From contig CALAJQ010000012.1 of NCBI GenBank assembly GCA_937922785.1, positions 1 to 64,000 on the forward strand: 64,000 bases of DNA, in the 5' to 3' direction. This stretch comes from an uncultured Acidimicrobiales bacterium. Its GTDB lineage: Bacteria > Actinomycetota > Acidimicrobiia > Acidimicrobiales > SZUA-35. The notes under the pieces were generated by a model. That model had not been told where the DNA came from and did no database searches. It saw only the letters and a program-made list of their open reading frames with translations. Below, one piece after another: positions 24,764 through 34,751 of this stretch; position 1 is the stretch's first letter, and each line of letters begins with the position of its first letter. The position numbers and the translations under genes are program-made.

Positions 24764-27295
24764 ATGTTTGAACGGTTTACAGACAGAGCACGGCGCGTGG
24801 TTGTGCTTGCCCAAGAAGAAGCTCGACTCCTTAATCACAACTACATCGGCACCGAGCACATCCTGCTGGGTCTGATTCATGAAGGTGAGGGCGTGGCCGC
24901 TAAGGCTTTGGAGTCACTTTCGATCTCTCTTGAGGCTGTCCGTTCACAGGTTGAAGACATCATCGGTCAGGGTGGATCTTCCCCTAGTGGCCACATTCCC
25001 TTCACTCCTCGGGCCAAAAAGGTTCTCGAGCTCTCACTTCGTGAGGCCCTTCAACTTGGTCACAATTACATCGGCACCGAACACATTCTGTTAGGCCTAA
25101 TCCGCGAAGGTGAAGGTGTCGCTGCTCAGGTTCTAGTGAAGCTGGGCGCTGATCTCAGCCGGGTTCGCCAGCAGGTAATCCAACTCCTGAGCGGTTACTC
25201 GGGCCCGTCAGGCTCTGCGGGCGGAGCAGCGCCAGAGGCTGGCGGAAAGGCCTCGGCTACCTCTGGTGGCCAGGGTGGGGAGAACCCAAGTGGATCACTA
25301 ATTCTTGACCAGTTCGGCCGCAACCTGACTCAGGCTGCGCGTGACAAGAAGCTTGACCCAGTAATCGGCAGAGCTCGAGAGTCAGAGCGCGTTATGCAGG
25401 TGCTCAGCCGCCGTACCAAGAACAACCCAGTTCTTATGGGCGAGCCTGGTGTTGGTAAGACCGCAATCGTCGAAGGTATGGCTCAGCTAATCGCTGACGA
25501 CGATGTGCCAGACACATTGCGCGGAAAGCAGCTCTACACCCTAGATCTTGGCGCCCTCGTAGCAGGTTCTCGTTACCGAGGAGACTTCGAAGAGCGCCTA
25601 AAGAAGGTACTGAAGGAAATCAAGACCCGCGGTGACATCATCTTGTTCATTGATGAAATTCACACTCTTGTTGGTGCCGGCGCCGCTGAAGGCGCAATCG
25701 ACGCTGCCAGCATCCTCAAACCAATGTTGGCCCGTGGTGAACTTCAGACCATTGGTGCAACCACCACCGATGAATACCGCAAGCACCTCGAAAAGGATGC
25801 TGCGCTCGAACGTCGCTTCCAGCCCATCAAGGTTGAAGAACCCACTGTTGAGCACACAATCGAGATCCTCAAGGGCCTAAGGGACCGCTATGAGGATCAT
25901 CACCGGGTAACTATTACTGACCAGGCGCTGGTTGCTGCTGCGAACCTCGCGGATCGATACATCGCTGACCGTCACCTGCCTGACAAAGCTATTGACCTCA
26001 TCGATGAGGCTGGCTCACGTCTGCGCATCAAGCGCATGGCCACTCCACCCGCGTTCAAGGAGCTTGAAGGCGAGCTTTCCGAGGTCGTGAGACAGAAGAA
26101 AGAAGCCGTAGACGGCCAGAACTTCGAAGAAGCCGGACGCCTCCGAGATTCTGAAAAGGAACTCTTGGCCAAGAAGGCCGAGATGGAAACCGAGATGAAA
26201 GACTCCGGCGTTGACCTCTTTGACGAAGTCAACGAAGAGTCGATCGCCGAAGTGCTTTCGATCTGGACCGGTATTCCGATCTACAAGCTCACCGAAGAAG
26301 AGACCGAAAAGCTTCTTCGCATGGAAGACGAACTCCACAAGCGGGTTGTCGGCCAGCAGGATGCTATCGAAGCAGTTTCTCGAAGCATTCGCCGTACTCG
26401 TGCCGGGTTGAAGGACCCAAAGCGACCTTCTGGTTCATTCATCTTCCTCGGCCCAACCGGTGTCGGCAAAACCGAACTTGCAAAGGCACTAACCGAATTC
26501 CTATTCGGTGATGACACCGCCTTGATCACCCTCGACATGTCTGAGTACATGGAGAAGCACACCGTTTCTCGCCTAATGGGATCACCTCCTGGGTACGTGG
26601 GTTATGAAGAGGGCGGCCAGCTCACCGAGGCGGTTCGTCGCAAGCCATTCTCAGTGGTCTTGTTCGATGAAATCGAAAAGGCTCACCCTGACGTGTTCAA
26701 CACCTTGCTCCAGATTCTGGAAGAGGGACGCTTAACTGACTCTCAGGGTCGCTCGGTCGACTTCCGAAACACAGTGCTGATCATGACCTCGAACCTTGGA
26801 ACCCAGGATCTCCGTAAGGCGACGCTCGGTTTCGCCAAAAACGATGAGGCTGTCACCTACGAGCGGATGAAGGCAAAGGTTGATGACGCACTAAAGGTGC
26901 ACTTCCGCCCCGAGTTCCTAAACCGCATCGACGAGACCATCGTGTTCCACGAACTGTCTCAAAGCGAAGTCATTGAAATCGTTGACATGTTGATCAAGCG
27001 AACAATTGTTCAGCTTGAAGGACTTGGCATCGGTCTGGAGTTAACAGACGCCGCAAAGACATTGCTTGGCAAGCGTGGATATGACCCAACCATGGGTGCA
27101 CGCCCACTTCGTCGGGCGATTCAGCAGATGGTTGAAGATGTTCTCTCAGAGAAGCTCCTTTACAAGGAATTCCGTGCTGGGCAGATCATTGTGATCGACG
27201 TCGGCGAGATTGATGGTCAAGAAATGCTGACTTTTACCCCGCATGAAGGATTTGAACCCCCCTCAACGCCGGAGTTAGCCGAAGCGGGCGAGTAA
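24764..27295 (+). CDS. clpC: ATP-dependent Clp protease ATPase subunit ClpC
   Basis: The AAA+ unfoldase that feeds proteins to ClpP. In the 843-aa protein I see two N-terminal Clp_N repeats (each with [14 protein letters not shown]), NBD1 with Walker [11 protein letters not shown], a UVR/coiled-coil middle segment ([19 protein letters not shown]), NBD2 with Walker [13 protein letters not shown] and arginine/sensor regions, and an acidic C terminus. The ATG at 24764 has GGAG 6 bases upstream. In mycobacteria clpC1 lies near lysS and radA, as here. It is likely essential. Confidence 0.98.
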   Translation: MFERFTDRARRVVVLAQEEARLLNHNYIGTEHILLGLIHEGEGVAAKALESLSISLEAVRSQVEDIIGQGGSSPSGHIPFTPRAKKVLELSLREALQLGHNYIGTEHILLGLIREGEGVAAQVLVKLGADLSRVRQQVIQLLSGYSGPSGSAGGAAPEAGGKASATSGGQGGENPSGSLILDQFGRNLTQAARDKKLDPVIGRARESERVMQVLSRRTKNNPVLMGEPGVGKTAIVEGMAQLIADDDVPDTLRGKQLYTLDLGALVAGSRYRGDFEERLKKVLKEIKTRGDIILFIDEIHTLVGAGAAEGAIDAASILKPMLARGELQTIGATTTDEYRKHLEKDAALERRFQPIKVEEPTVEHTIEILKGLRDRYEDHHRVTITDQALVAAANLADRYIADRHLPDKAIDLIDEAGSRLRIKRMATPPAFKELEGELSEVVRQKKEAVDGQNFEEAGRLRDSEKELLAKKAEMETEMKDSGVDLFDEVNEESIAEVLSIWTGIPIYKLTEEETEKLLRMEDELHKRVVGQQDAIEAVSRSIRRTRAGLKDPKRPSGSFIFLGPTGVGKTELAKALTEFLFGDDTALITLDMSEYMEKHTVSRLMGSPPGYVGYEEGGQLTEAVRRKPFSVVLFDEIEKAHPDVFNTLLQILEEGRLTDSQGRSVDFRNTVLIMTSNLGTQDLRKATLGFAKNDEAVTYERMKAKVDDALKVHFRPEFLNRIDETIVFHELSQSEVIEIVDMLIKRTIVQLEGLGIGLELTDAAKTLLGKRGYDPTMGARPLRRAIQQMVEDVLSEKLLYKEFRAGQIIVIDVGEIDGQEMLTFTPHEGFEPPSTPELAEAGE

Positions 27296-27304
27296 CCTCA
27301 CGGA

Positions 27305-28810
27305 GTGGATTCTGTTCGCTCCAAGCTATTAGTCCTTTTCGGGCTCGTCGCAGTTGCGCTTTTAAGCGCGTGTGACGTCGCTATCGACGTCGACACGCGC
27401 GTATTCGAAGATGGATCCGGAACAGTAGTAGTAACAGCCACTCTTGATTCAGACATCGCAACAGAACTGCTTGATCTCAGAACCAGTGGTCTAGCGCTGA
27501 CTGATCTCAACGAAGCCGGATGGGTCACCGATGTAGACACCCGCGGCGAAAACGGGTCAACAATCGTCACCGGATCAAAAGCGTTCGGAACCGCCGACCA
27601 GTTCGAAGAGGTCATGGCTGAACTTACCGGTGATGCCGGATTGTTCAGTGATTTCGAACTTGTCCGGACCCCGGGCTTTGCTCAGGTCGACTATTCGGTC
27701 GAGGGCTCGCTTGAACCTCGAGGATTTTCGAGCTTCTCTGATACCGAGTTGGAAACAATTCTTGGTCAGTCCGTCGAATCGATTGCTTCCCGCTATGGCG
27801 GCAGCCCTGCCGATATTGACGTGCGCATGAGCATCACATTGCCCGGGGAGATCAGAACTGATGTCTCCGGGGGGACGCCGCTTCGAGACTTCGACGACAC
27901 AGCCAGATTCTGGACCACGACGGCCGAGGCCAGTCAGCCGATTCCTGTAGCTGTTACCTCACGCACACGAAAAGTAAGCACCTTGGTGTTTCGGGGAGTG
28001 GCAATCATTGCAGCGCTCCTGGCGCTTCTTACCTTGTTAGGCCAACTACTTCGGGTGCTTAGTCCCGAGCGTCGGCGACCACCTCAGAAAGCGCGTCCAA
28101 GGGCAAGAGCAACAGACACTGCCGAGGCGGCGCCCATAGTTATCGACGAACCTGATGACAGTGATCAGCCTGACAATCCAACTGTCGTGGCGCTTGATGG
28201 GATGGGCGTAATCTTCAAAGAAGCCAACGATATTGACAACGTTCTTGTCCCATTTGCCCATGAGACTGGTTCACCGCTGTCAGCCGATGAAATCGTTCTC
28301 CGGGCCCGCGCCTTAAGCCTTGGTCGAATGACTACCGCCCAATTCTGGTCAGCAATTGGGCTGGACGGCTCACCTGAGGAGCTGGACGACGCTTATCTAA
28401 GTCGGTTGTCGCTTAACCCAGGGGTCGTGAAGTTCCTTCGAACCCTTCGAGATCGTGGTGTCAGAGTTGCCTGCATAACCAACGATTCCACTACTTGGGC
28501 GATGAAGTTACGCCAGCGTCACAGTCTTGAAGGGCTAGTTGATCCGTGGGTCATCAGCGGCCAAGTTGGCGTGCGGAAACCGGATAACCCCATGTGGGAA
28601 GTCCTGCGGCGTGTCACGGGTGAAGCTCCGGCGTCAATAATGGTTGTGGATGACGATCTAGATATTCTGGATTCGGCCCGCAAGCTTGGGTTCCGGACAG
28701 CCTGGTATTCACCAGACGGTGAAGCTCCCTTGGCTCGAGGCCACGCGATCCTCCGGAGTTTTGATCTTCCCGCCGCTCAGGAAAAGACAGCGACTCCGGA
28801 GAATGTCTAA
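27305..28810 (+). CDS. Lipoprotein (LppM-like)-transmembrane-HAD hydrolase fusion
   Basis: A 501-aa protein with an unusual build. Residues 1-23 are a lipoprotein signal ending in VALLSAC (Cys23). About 24-215 resemble the LppM/DUF3153 ectodomain (DVAIDVDTRVFEDGSG). A membrane helix spans about 228-250, followed by an Arg/Pro-rich cytosolic stretch (ERRRPPQKARPRAR). About 293-490 form a HAD-superfamily domain: motif I VVALDGMGVIF (Asp298), motif II CITND, Lys425 in VRKPDN and motif IV MVVDDDLDILDSA. Motif I has Met300 where phosphatases have the second Asp, so phosphatase activity is doubtful. The frame has no interruption. It begins with GTG 9 bases after clpC. Confidence 0.88.
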   Translation: MDSVRSKLLVLFGLVAVALLSACDVAIDVDTRVFEDGSGTVVVTATLDSDIATELLDLRTSGLALTDLNEAGWVTDVDTRGENGSTIVTGSKAFGTADQFEEVMAELTGDAGLFSDFELVRTPGFAQVDYSVEGSLEPRGFSSFSDTELETILGQSVESIASRYGGSPADIDVRMSITLPGEIRTDVSGGTPLRDFDDTARFWTTTAEASQPIPVAVTSRTRKVSTLVFRGVAIIAALLALLTLLGQLLRVLSPERRRPPQKARPRARATDTAEAAPIVIDEPDDSDQPDNPTVVALDGMGVIFKEANDIDNVLVPFAHETGSPLSADEIVLRARALSLGRMTTAQFWSAIGLDGSPEELDDAYLSRLSLNPGVVKFLRTLRDRGVRVACITNDSTTWAMKLRQRHSLEGLVDPWVISGQVGVRKPDNPMWEVLRRVTGEAPASIMVVDDDLDILDSARKLGFRTAWYSPDGEAPLARGHAILRSFDLPAAQEKTATPENV

Positions 28811-28905
28811 GCACGTCGAGCTATAGCTCAGATTTAACCTTAAGGCTCCTGTGAGCGCCTCCGATGGTTTCCTATATCCACGTTCATCGCCCCAAGGAGT
28901 CGCGG

Positions 28906-31824
28906 ATGCCATCATTCAAGAAACACAGTTTCAAGCTTGCAACAAAGCTCCTCGTTGCGCTTTTGGTCCCGTTGCTGGCCGTAGGCGTGCTTGCGGCTGT
29001 TCTTGTTGACTCTTTCAGTGAAGAGGCAGAGCAGGCTGAGGCTGAGCTTGTCGAGGTTAGAACCTCAATTGCATTGTCACAGCTCGGCGTAGCGATCCGC
29101 GATGAGTTGAGCGCCATTGCCTTCTTGCCGATTAGCGACACAAGTACTGAGGCCAACCAGCAAGCAACTGATAGGGCCTTTGAAGAGGCGCTGGATATTG
29201 CAGGTTCAGAGCTAACTATCATCCGCACCTTCCAAAGCCGGATCGAGAATTCTCGGGCGCTCATTGGCGACAACCCAGCGATTATCCGTCGTGGTCTTGC
29301 AGCCGAGCTGTTAAGTGGTGAATCCAACGGTCGAGTGTCTCAACAGATTGACCTGTACCGAGACGCCTCAGCCGCGTTTCTAAGGGCCGCGACCTTTGAT
29401 AGCCCAGAGGAGCTGTCTGGTCTGGCCGCAGCTTCATTAGCCACGGTCCAGCTGATTTCGAACTACAACGCCGCCATTCAGTCCGAATACGACGCGTTTC
29501 AAGCATTCAGCAACGTGACAGCTTCCACGGTTGGCCGCCAGGTTCAGACACTCGCACAAGATGTCCGTCTTGCTACTGCAAAGGCTGAAGCCGCCCAGGC
29601 GGCGATCTTTGCCATTGGTTCGTCAGAGCTGCGAAGCGAGCTTTCAAACCTGCGGAATACCCCTGCGTTCGGCGAGACCCTCGAACTACGCCGCATTGTC
29701 AACGTTGACCTCAACGGTGAAGCGCCTTCAGCAGATGAACTTCGGGCTCGAGCCAACGAAGTCACAACCCCTCGACTGACACAGTCAATTTGGGCGATCT
29801 CATCGAGCCTCGACGTAATTCGCTTTGAAGCGGTCACGTCGTTGGAAGAAGGAGCCGTGTCAAGGCGAGACTCAGCTCGTCTTGCTCTTCAAACCACCGC
29901 AACGTTCGCTGGATTGTTGTCATTGTTCGTGATGGGCATCGGGTTCTTCCTGTATCGCTCGATCAGGCGCCCAATCCGGAACTTGACCAAGCAATCACGT
30001 CGAATCGCCAGCCACGAGCTGCCTGAAGTTGTGGCACTGATGCGTGATCAGGGAGTCGACGCAAAGCTACCTAAGATCCGTCCGTTAGAAGCAGAAGCCA
30101 ACGACGAAATCGGTGCATTGGTAACGGCTTTTAACCAGATGCACTTAACTGCGGTTCAGCTTGCTGGTGAGCAGGCAGTCGCTCGTGCGACGGTTGCAGA
30201 CATGTTTGTAAACTTGGGTCGACGAAACCAGAAGTTGCTTCTCCGAGTGCTGAACCACATGGACAGCCTGGAACGAAAAGCGACGAACGCCGACGTATTA
30301 GAAGAGCTCTACAAAGTTGACCATCTGGCCACGAGAATGCGGCGTAACGCCGAGTCTCTGCTTGTTCTGGCTGGCGCTAAGTCGACCCGACACTTTGACC
30401 GGCCTCTGCCCCTAAGCGCCTTGCTCAGAGCATCGCTTTCAGAAGTTGATGGGTATGACCGAGTTCACCTGAACATCGCTGATGACGTACTTGTCGAAGC
30501 CAGCGCCATCGCCGACATCAGCCACCTTGTGGCCGAGTTGGTAGAGAACGCAATTACCTTCTCACCCAAGTCGAGCCGAGTAGAGATTGCCGCCCGACGC
30601 GGTGAGGACAGCCTTCTGTTGGCTATTGCCGATCAGGGCAAGGGAATGACCGAGGCCGAACTCGAAGCGGCAAACGCTCGAATTTCCGAAGCGGCGAACA
30701 ACACCGAGACCCCGTCTCGGTTCCTCGGCCACTACGTGTCGGGCCGATTGGCCGCACGTCACGGTCTAGAACTTGCGCTCATTCCGGGGATGCCAAACGG
30801 CCTAATTTGCCGAGTGCGGATTCCATCGAAGCTGATCATCTCTGAATCAAGTACCCGTCCAAGTATTGACGGATCTTTGGCTTCCCAAGTGGCCACCCAC
30901 CAACGCGAAGAAGAGATTGCAGGAAAGCGAAAGTTGGACTTGGAGACAAGTCCTTTCGTGCCACCTGCGATTGCCCCAATTCCAGCCGCCGCTGCAACTG
31001 AAGATGTTGCCATGGCGTCACTATCTGAAGTTCCGATTCCTGCTCCAACCCCGGTCTCGGCGATTGAACCAGCAGTGGCTCCAGTAGCGCCGGCAGCACC
31101 AGTTGAGGCCGTTCCAGAGCCTGCGTCAGCAGCAGCCGAAGTGCCAGCAGCAGAAGCGCCTGCGCCTGAGGCTGTGCCCGAGGTAGCAGTCGCTCAGACC
31201 CAAGCCCCAGCACACGCAGACTCACCATATGCCCAGGCCCAAGCGGCTTCAGCGGAGGTAAATCCACCAAAGCCTCGTCACCGGGAAAGCCAAAAGGAGC
31301 CAGTGGTTGCCGAGCAGCCTGTTGTAGCCGAGCAGCCTGTCGTAGCCGAACCCGTAGAGGCAAGAATCTTACCGGGCAAGGCGCCTGTGGTAGTCACAAC
31401 GGAAGGCCCTACCCAGGGAGCACTTGCGGGATCACGCCGTCGTGTGCCCACCTCGGAGCGAAACGCAAAGCCCATCGCTACACCGCCGCATCCGGCAGAG
31501 CCGGTTTCAGCAGAGCCGGTTTCAGCAGAGCCGGTGCCAGCGGCACCTGTGAGCCCTGTTGCGCCGACAACAACCGGCGGCCTTGTTACATCAGGTCGAC
31601 GTAAACCAGGCGCCAACATGCCTAAGGGTCTTGAACCTCGGGTCATCCCAAAGACTGAGGCCCAAGCGGCCCAATCAATGGACGAAGCGCTCACCCTTAC
31701 TCGCAGCGCCGATGCAGTGAAGTCCTCGTTTGCTGGATTGCAGTCTGCTTTCCAGCGAGCCGAACGAGATTCCTCAGCTGAATCGCTTGAGGAACCGACA
31801 GAAAGTGCCGAAGGAATACTATGA
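28906..31824 (+). CDS. Conservon sensor ATPase with nitrate/nitrite-sensing-like ectodomain (CvnA type)
   Basis: A 972-aa membrane protein with AAGGAG before the ATG. A first membrane helix (LLVALLVPLLAVGVLAAVLV) precedes a helical NIT-like extracellular domain. A second helix (AGLLSLFVMGIGFFLYRSI) leads into a HAMP region, a helical segment (NLGRRNQKLLLRVLNHMDSLE) and a histidine-kinase-type ATPase domain (LVENAITFSP, ADQGKGMTEAEL). The last ~300 residues are disordered and rich in Ala, Pro, Glu and Val, with small tandem repeats (VVAEQP, EPVSA). In Streptomyces conservons this protein works with the following three gene products as a GPCR-like switch. The ligand is unknown. Confidence 0.93.
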   Translation: MPSFKKHSFKLATKLLVALLVPLLAVGVLAAVLVDSFSEEAEQAEAELVEVRTSIALSQLGVAIRDELSAIAFLPISDTSTEANQQATDRAFEEALDIAGSELTIIRTFQSRIENSRALIGDNPAIIRRGLAAELLSGESNGRVSQQIDLYRDASAAFLRAATFDSPEELSGLAAASLATVQLISNYNAAIQSEYDAFQAFSNVTASTVGRQVQTLAQDVRLATAKAEAAQAAIFAIGSSELRSELSNLRNTPAFGETLELRRIVNVDLNGEAPSADELRARANEVTTPRLTQSIWAISSSLDVIRFEAVTSLEEGAVSRRDSARLALQTTATFAGLLSLFVMGIGFFLYRSIRRPIRNLTKQSRRIASHELPEVVALMRDQGVDAKLPKIRPLEAEANDEIGALVTAFNQMHLTAVQLAGEQAVARATVADMFVNLGRRNQKLLLRVLNHMDSLERKATNADVLEELYKVDHLATRMRRNAESLLVLAGAKSTRHFDRPLPLSALLRASLSEVDGYDRVHLNIADDVLVEASAIADISHLVAELVENAITFSPKSSRVEIAARRGEDSLLLAIADQGKGMTEAELEAANARISEAANNTETPSRFLGHYVSGRLAARHGLELALIPGMPNGLICRVRIPSKLIISESSTRPSIDGSLASQVATHQREEEIAGKRKLDLETSPFVPPAIAPIPAAAATEDVAMASLSEVPIPAPTPVSAIEPAVAPVAPAAPVEAVPEPASAAAEVPAAEAPAPEAVPEVAVAQTQAPAHADSPYAQAQAASAEVNPPKPRHRESQKEPVVAEQPVVAEQPVVAEPVEARILPGKAPVVVTTEGPTQGALAGSRRRVPTSERNAKPIATPPHPAEPVSAEPVSAEPVPAAPVSPVAPTTTGGLVTSGRRKPGANMPKGLEPRVIPKTEAQAAQSMDEALTLTRSADAVKSSFAGLQSAFQRAERDSSAESLEEPTESAEGIL

Positions 31825-32228
31825 GTGCAGCAGATCTAAGCTGGATGTTGTCTCGGTTCGCCGAGGAAACACCTGGTGTTCGCCATGTGCAGACCGTCTC
31901 TTCAGACGGGTTCCATCTGGCTTCTTCAGAGGGTTTGTCCCAGGTTCAGGCCGAGCAGTTTGCAGCCGTGACATCTGGACTGGCCAGTCTTACTGACTCC
32001 GCAGGCGAGATCTTCGGACTGCCCCCCGTTGTTCGCCAGATGATCGAGACTGCTGATGGCTGGATGTTGATTGCCCGTGTTTCACCTCGCGCATCACTAG
32101 CTGTGGTCGCCGAACGAGGCGCAGACCTCGGACTTGTCGGGTACGAGATGACTGTGTTGTCCGAACGAGCCGGTGCAATGCTGTCTCCGGACTTGATTGC
32201 AGAGCTCAAGAACTCGCTGGCGGTATAG
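31821..32228 (+). CDS. Roadblock/LC7-domain protein (CvnB type)
   Basis: A 135-aa roadblock/LC7 protein: DLSWMLSRFAEETPGVRHVQ, SSDGFHLASS and a hydrophobic core VSPRASLAVVAERGADLGLVGYEM. In conservons it is thought to bind or regulate the small GTPase. The ATG overlaps the stop of the sensor gene (ATGA), which indicates stoichiometric translation. Confidence 0.93.
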   Translation: MSAADLSWMLSRFAEETPGVRHVQTVSSDGFHLASSEGLSQVQAEQFAAVTSGLASLTDSAGEIFGLPPVVRQMIETADGWMLIARVSPRASLAVVAERGADLGLVGYEMTVLSERAGAMLSPDLIAELKNSLAV

Positions 32229-32233
32229 ACACG

Positions 32234-32599
32234 ATGCGCTACCAGGATGAAGCCCCCCGAGACAGTAGCGGAGACCAGGTGCGTTCCTTCCTTGTTACGA
32301 AGGGACAGGCCCGGGTCGCCGACGGTGAAGAACTTGCACCAGAAACTCTTGTGGAGCCATCCGCTCAGTCGCGAAGCGTCGTAGAGACGCTTCAGTTCGA
32401 ACGACGCTCCATCGTCGCCGGACTTTCGGGCCCAACCTCGGTTGCTGAAGTCGCCGCACATCTCAAGATCCCACTTCTCACAGCCCAGGTGCTGCTCACC
32501 AACATGGTGGGCGAAGGCCTGTTAAACGCTCAACGTCCTGTACAGAGCATGGACCTAGATTTCCTCTCGACAATTCGAGCGGCAATCACAAACCTCTAG
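32234..32599 (+). CDS. DUF742 protein (CvnC type)
   Basis: A 121-aa DUF742 protein with VRSFLVTKGQARV at the front and a winged-helix-like part LSGPTSVAEVAAHLKIPLLTAQVLLTNMVGEGLL. It is the third member of the conservon and lies 5 bases after the roadblock gene. The family is thought to be an adaptor within the complex; DNA binding has not been shown to my knowledge. Confidence 0.92.
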   Translation: MRYQDEAPRDSSGDQVRSFLVTKGQARVADGEELAPETLVEPSAQSRSVVETLQFERRSIVAGLSGPTSVAEVAAHLKIPLLTAQVLLTNMVGEGLLNAQRPVQSMDLDFLSTIRAAITNL

Positions 32600-32609
32600 G
32601 AGACCCGCC

Positions 32610-33245
32610 ATGGATGATCTATACGGATTCGTCGATGCTCCAGCCCGTCCCACATCAGCAAAGTTTGTAGTTGCTGGTGGATTCGGAGTTGGCAAGACAA
32701 CCTTCGTGGGAGCGGTTTCTGAGATCCCACCCCTTCGCACCGAAGAAACAATGACTGAGGCCGCCGACGGCACTGACGACATCTCCAAAGTCAGTCACAA
32801 GCAGTCAACAACAGTTGCGATGGACTTTGGCAGAATCACCGTTTCGAACAAACTGGTCCTGTACCTGTTTGGGACGCCGGGCCAGTCTCGATTCGCCTTC
32901 ATGTGGGACAAGATCGCTTTAGGCGCCCTTGGTGCAGTAGTCCTAGTTGACACTCGTCGAATCGATGATTCGTTTGGTCCGATCGACTACTTCGAACAGC
33001 GCAACATTCCTTTCATCATCGCAATCAACACCTTTGAAGACAGCCCCCAGGCCACCGTCGAAGAAATCCGAGACGTTCTGGCTGTTCCCGCCGACCTCCC
33101 AATCGTTCCTCTTGACGCACGGGATAAGGAGGGCGTGAAGGTCTGCTTGGTGACTCTGATTGATCACCTCATGACTCAGGTTGCCAACAACGGCGGCCAA
33201 CAAGACCTAAACCGGGCACAGGTGCCCGCTACAGCTTCGCACTAG
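32610..33245 (+). CDS. Conservon GTPase (CvnD type)
   Basis: A 211-aa Ras-like GTPase. The P-loop is GGFGVGKTT, G3 is LFGTPGQSRF and the G4 position reads INTFED in place of NKxD, as usual for this bacterial group. It has no membrane segment. It closes the four-gene operon and is the probable output. Ten bases separate it from the DUF742 gene. Confidence 0.94.
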   Translation: MDDLYGFVDAPARPTSAKFVVAGGFGVGKTTFVGAVSEIPPLRTEETMTEAADGTDDISKVSHKQSTTVAMDFGRITVSNKLVLYLFGTPGQSRFAFMWDKIALGALGAVVLVDTRRIDDSFGPIDYFEQRNIPFIIAINTFEDSPQATVEEIRDVLAVPADLPIVPLDARDKEGVKVCLVTLIDHLMTQVANNGGQQDLNRAQVPATASH

Positions 33246-33349
33246 CGGTCACACCCGCCTCGTTCTAAGGATTTGGCCGCGCAACCGGTCACTTTCGTCG
33301 CTTGAGCGGCCAGAGCTGATCCTGTCATAGGCCATCTTTAGGGTTGGGT

Positions 33350-34708
33350 ATGGCTAAGAATCGAAGAGTTTTTGTATGTAGCGACTGTGGGACCCACCAC
33401 CCTCGTTGGGAGGGGAGATGCAACGGTTGTGGCAGTTGGGCTTCAGTCGCTGAAGCTCCTGTTGAAGTGGCGGTTTCCAAGACTGGTTCCACTGCGACCG
33501 CTACGGATCTGCCGGCACTGGAAGACTTTGGCCTTTCTGGATGTTTGCCGGTGCCTATCGGGTTTGACGAAGTTGACTCAGTTTTAGGTGGCGGCCTCGT
33601 GCCTGGCTCGGTCACTCTGCTCAGCGGCGAGCCGGGCATTGGCAAGAGCACATTGAGCCTTCAGATCGCTATGCACGCCGCTGCGCCGGGTGCCAGCGTT
33701 GTTCTGGTCACTGGCGAGGAGGCACCTGCGCAGGTGGCAGCTCGCGGTGTGCGCACCGGTGAGATTCCGAGGTCGCTATCAGTCTTAGACAACACTTCAG
33801 TTAGCGAAGTCATTGCCACCCTGACCGAAGCCAAGCCCCAACTCGTTGTCATTGATTCCATACAGACACTTCGTTGCGACGATGTAGACAGCGCTGCGGG
33901 CTCGGTCACTCAGCTGAGGTCAGCGGCCGCCCAGTTGGTCAACATGGCCAAGGCTCTCAACGTGACTGTGCTGATTATTGGGCATGTAACCAAGGACGGA
34001 ACCTTGGCTGGTCCTCGTGTTTTGGAGCACCTGGTCGACACCGTGCTCAGCTTCGAGGGTGACCGGATGAACTCCTTGCGTTACTTACGCGTGGCAAAGC
34101 ACCGCTACGGATCAACCACAGACGTTGGGGTATTCGAGATGACGGGCCAAGGTTTGGTCTCAATTCGAGACCCGAGCGACCTGTTCCTGGTGGACCGTCA
34201 CCCGGGCGCGCCTGGGTCGGTGGTCGTTCCTACCATTGAGGGCCGACGGCCGTTGCTCGTGGAGTTGCAGTCTCTTGTGAACCAGTCTCACGGGATGGGC
34301 GCTCATATCTCAACTCAGGGCGTCCCAACGGCCCGGGTTAAGCAGGCAATGGCGCTGCTGTCTCGGTATCTCGATGTTGAGTTCGTATCCACAGAGGTGT
34401 TCGTGTCGGCGGCAGGAGGTGCGAAGGTCAATGAACCCGGCGGCGATTTGGCGCTGGCACTATCGCTGCTGTCAAGCATCCGGAACGTATCGCTTCCGGC
34501 CAATCTGGTGGCCTGTGCTGAGGTCGGCTTGGCTGGAGAGTTGCGCTCGGTGCCCCATATGGAAAGACGGCTCCAGGAGGCCCACCGGATGGGTTTCCAT
34601 CTGGTCATTGTTCCTGAATCGGCGCCCGAGCCTCCGATGGGCTTGAGGTTAGTTAGGGCCAGGTCGTTGTTTGGGGCAGTCGAAGAGATCCAAGCGTTGA
34701 GCGCCTAG
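33350..34708 (+). CDS. radA: DNA repair protein RadA
   Basis: A DnaB-like hexameric branch-migration ATPase of homologous recombination. The 452-aa protein has a C4 zinc finger (CSDCGTHHPRWEGRCNGCGSW), Walker A GEPGIGKST, the RadA-specific motif as KHRYGSTTDVGVF (KNRFG in most species) and a C-terminal Lon-protease-like domain (GAKVNEPGGDLALALSLLSS). I use the ATG at 33350; a TAGGGT box 5 bases upstream allows a leaderless mRNA. disA follows 43 bases later, a common pairing. Confidence 0.97.
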   Translation: MAKNRRVFVCSDCGTHHPRWEGRCNGCGSWASVAEAPVEVAVSKTGSTATATDLPALEDFGLSGCLPVPIGFDEVDSVLGGGLVPGSVTLLSGEPGIGKSTLSLQIAMHAAAPGASVVLVTGEEAPAQVAARGVRTGEIPRSLSVLDNTSVSEVIATLTEAKPQLVVIDSIQTLRCDDVDSAAGSVTQLRSAAAQLVNMAKALNVTVLIIGHVTKDGTLAGPRVLEHLVDTVLSFEGDRMNSLRYLRVAKHRYGSTTDVGVFEMTGQGLVSIRDPSDLFLVDRHPGAPGSVVVPTIEGRRPLLVELQSLVNQSHGMGAHISTQGVPTARVKQAMALLSRYLDVEFVSTEVFVSAAGGAKVNEPGGDLALALSLLSSIRNVSLPANLVACAEVGLAGELRSVPHMERRLQEAHRMGFHLVIVPESAPEPPMGLRLVRARSLFGAVEEIQALSA

Positions 34709-34739
34709 GTAACGTGCGCTGCAAAATTAGACCTTGCAG

Positions 34740-34745
34740 TAGAAT
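34740..34745 (+). promoter_or_regulatory. -10 box of disA
   Basis: TAGAAT is followed by 6 bases and the ATG at 34752, so disA has its own probable leaderless promoter inside the radA-disA gap. Confidence 0.55.
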
Positions 34746-34751
34746 CGAGAA

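Noticed and set aside
31278-31694. Minus-strand frame rich in Thr/Gly/Ser under the conservon sensor gene
   Set aside because: Shadow of the A/P/E-rich C-terminal tail of the sensor, which is needed for the ATGA coupling.
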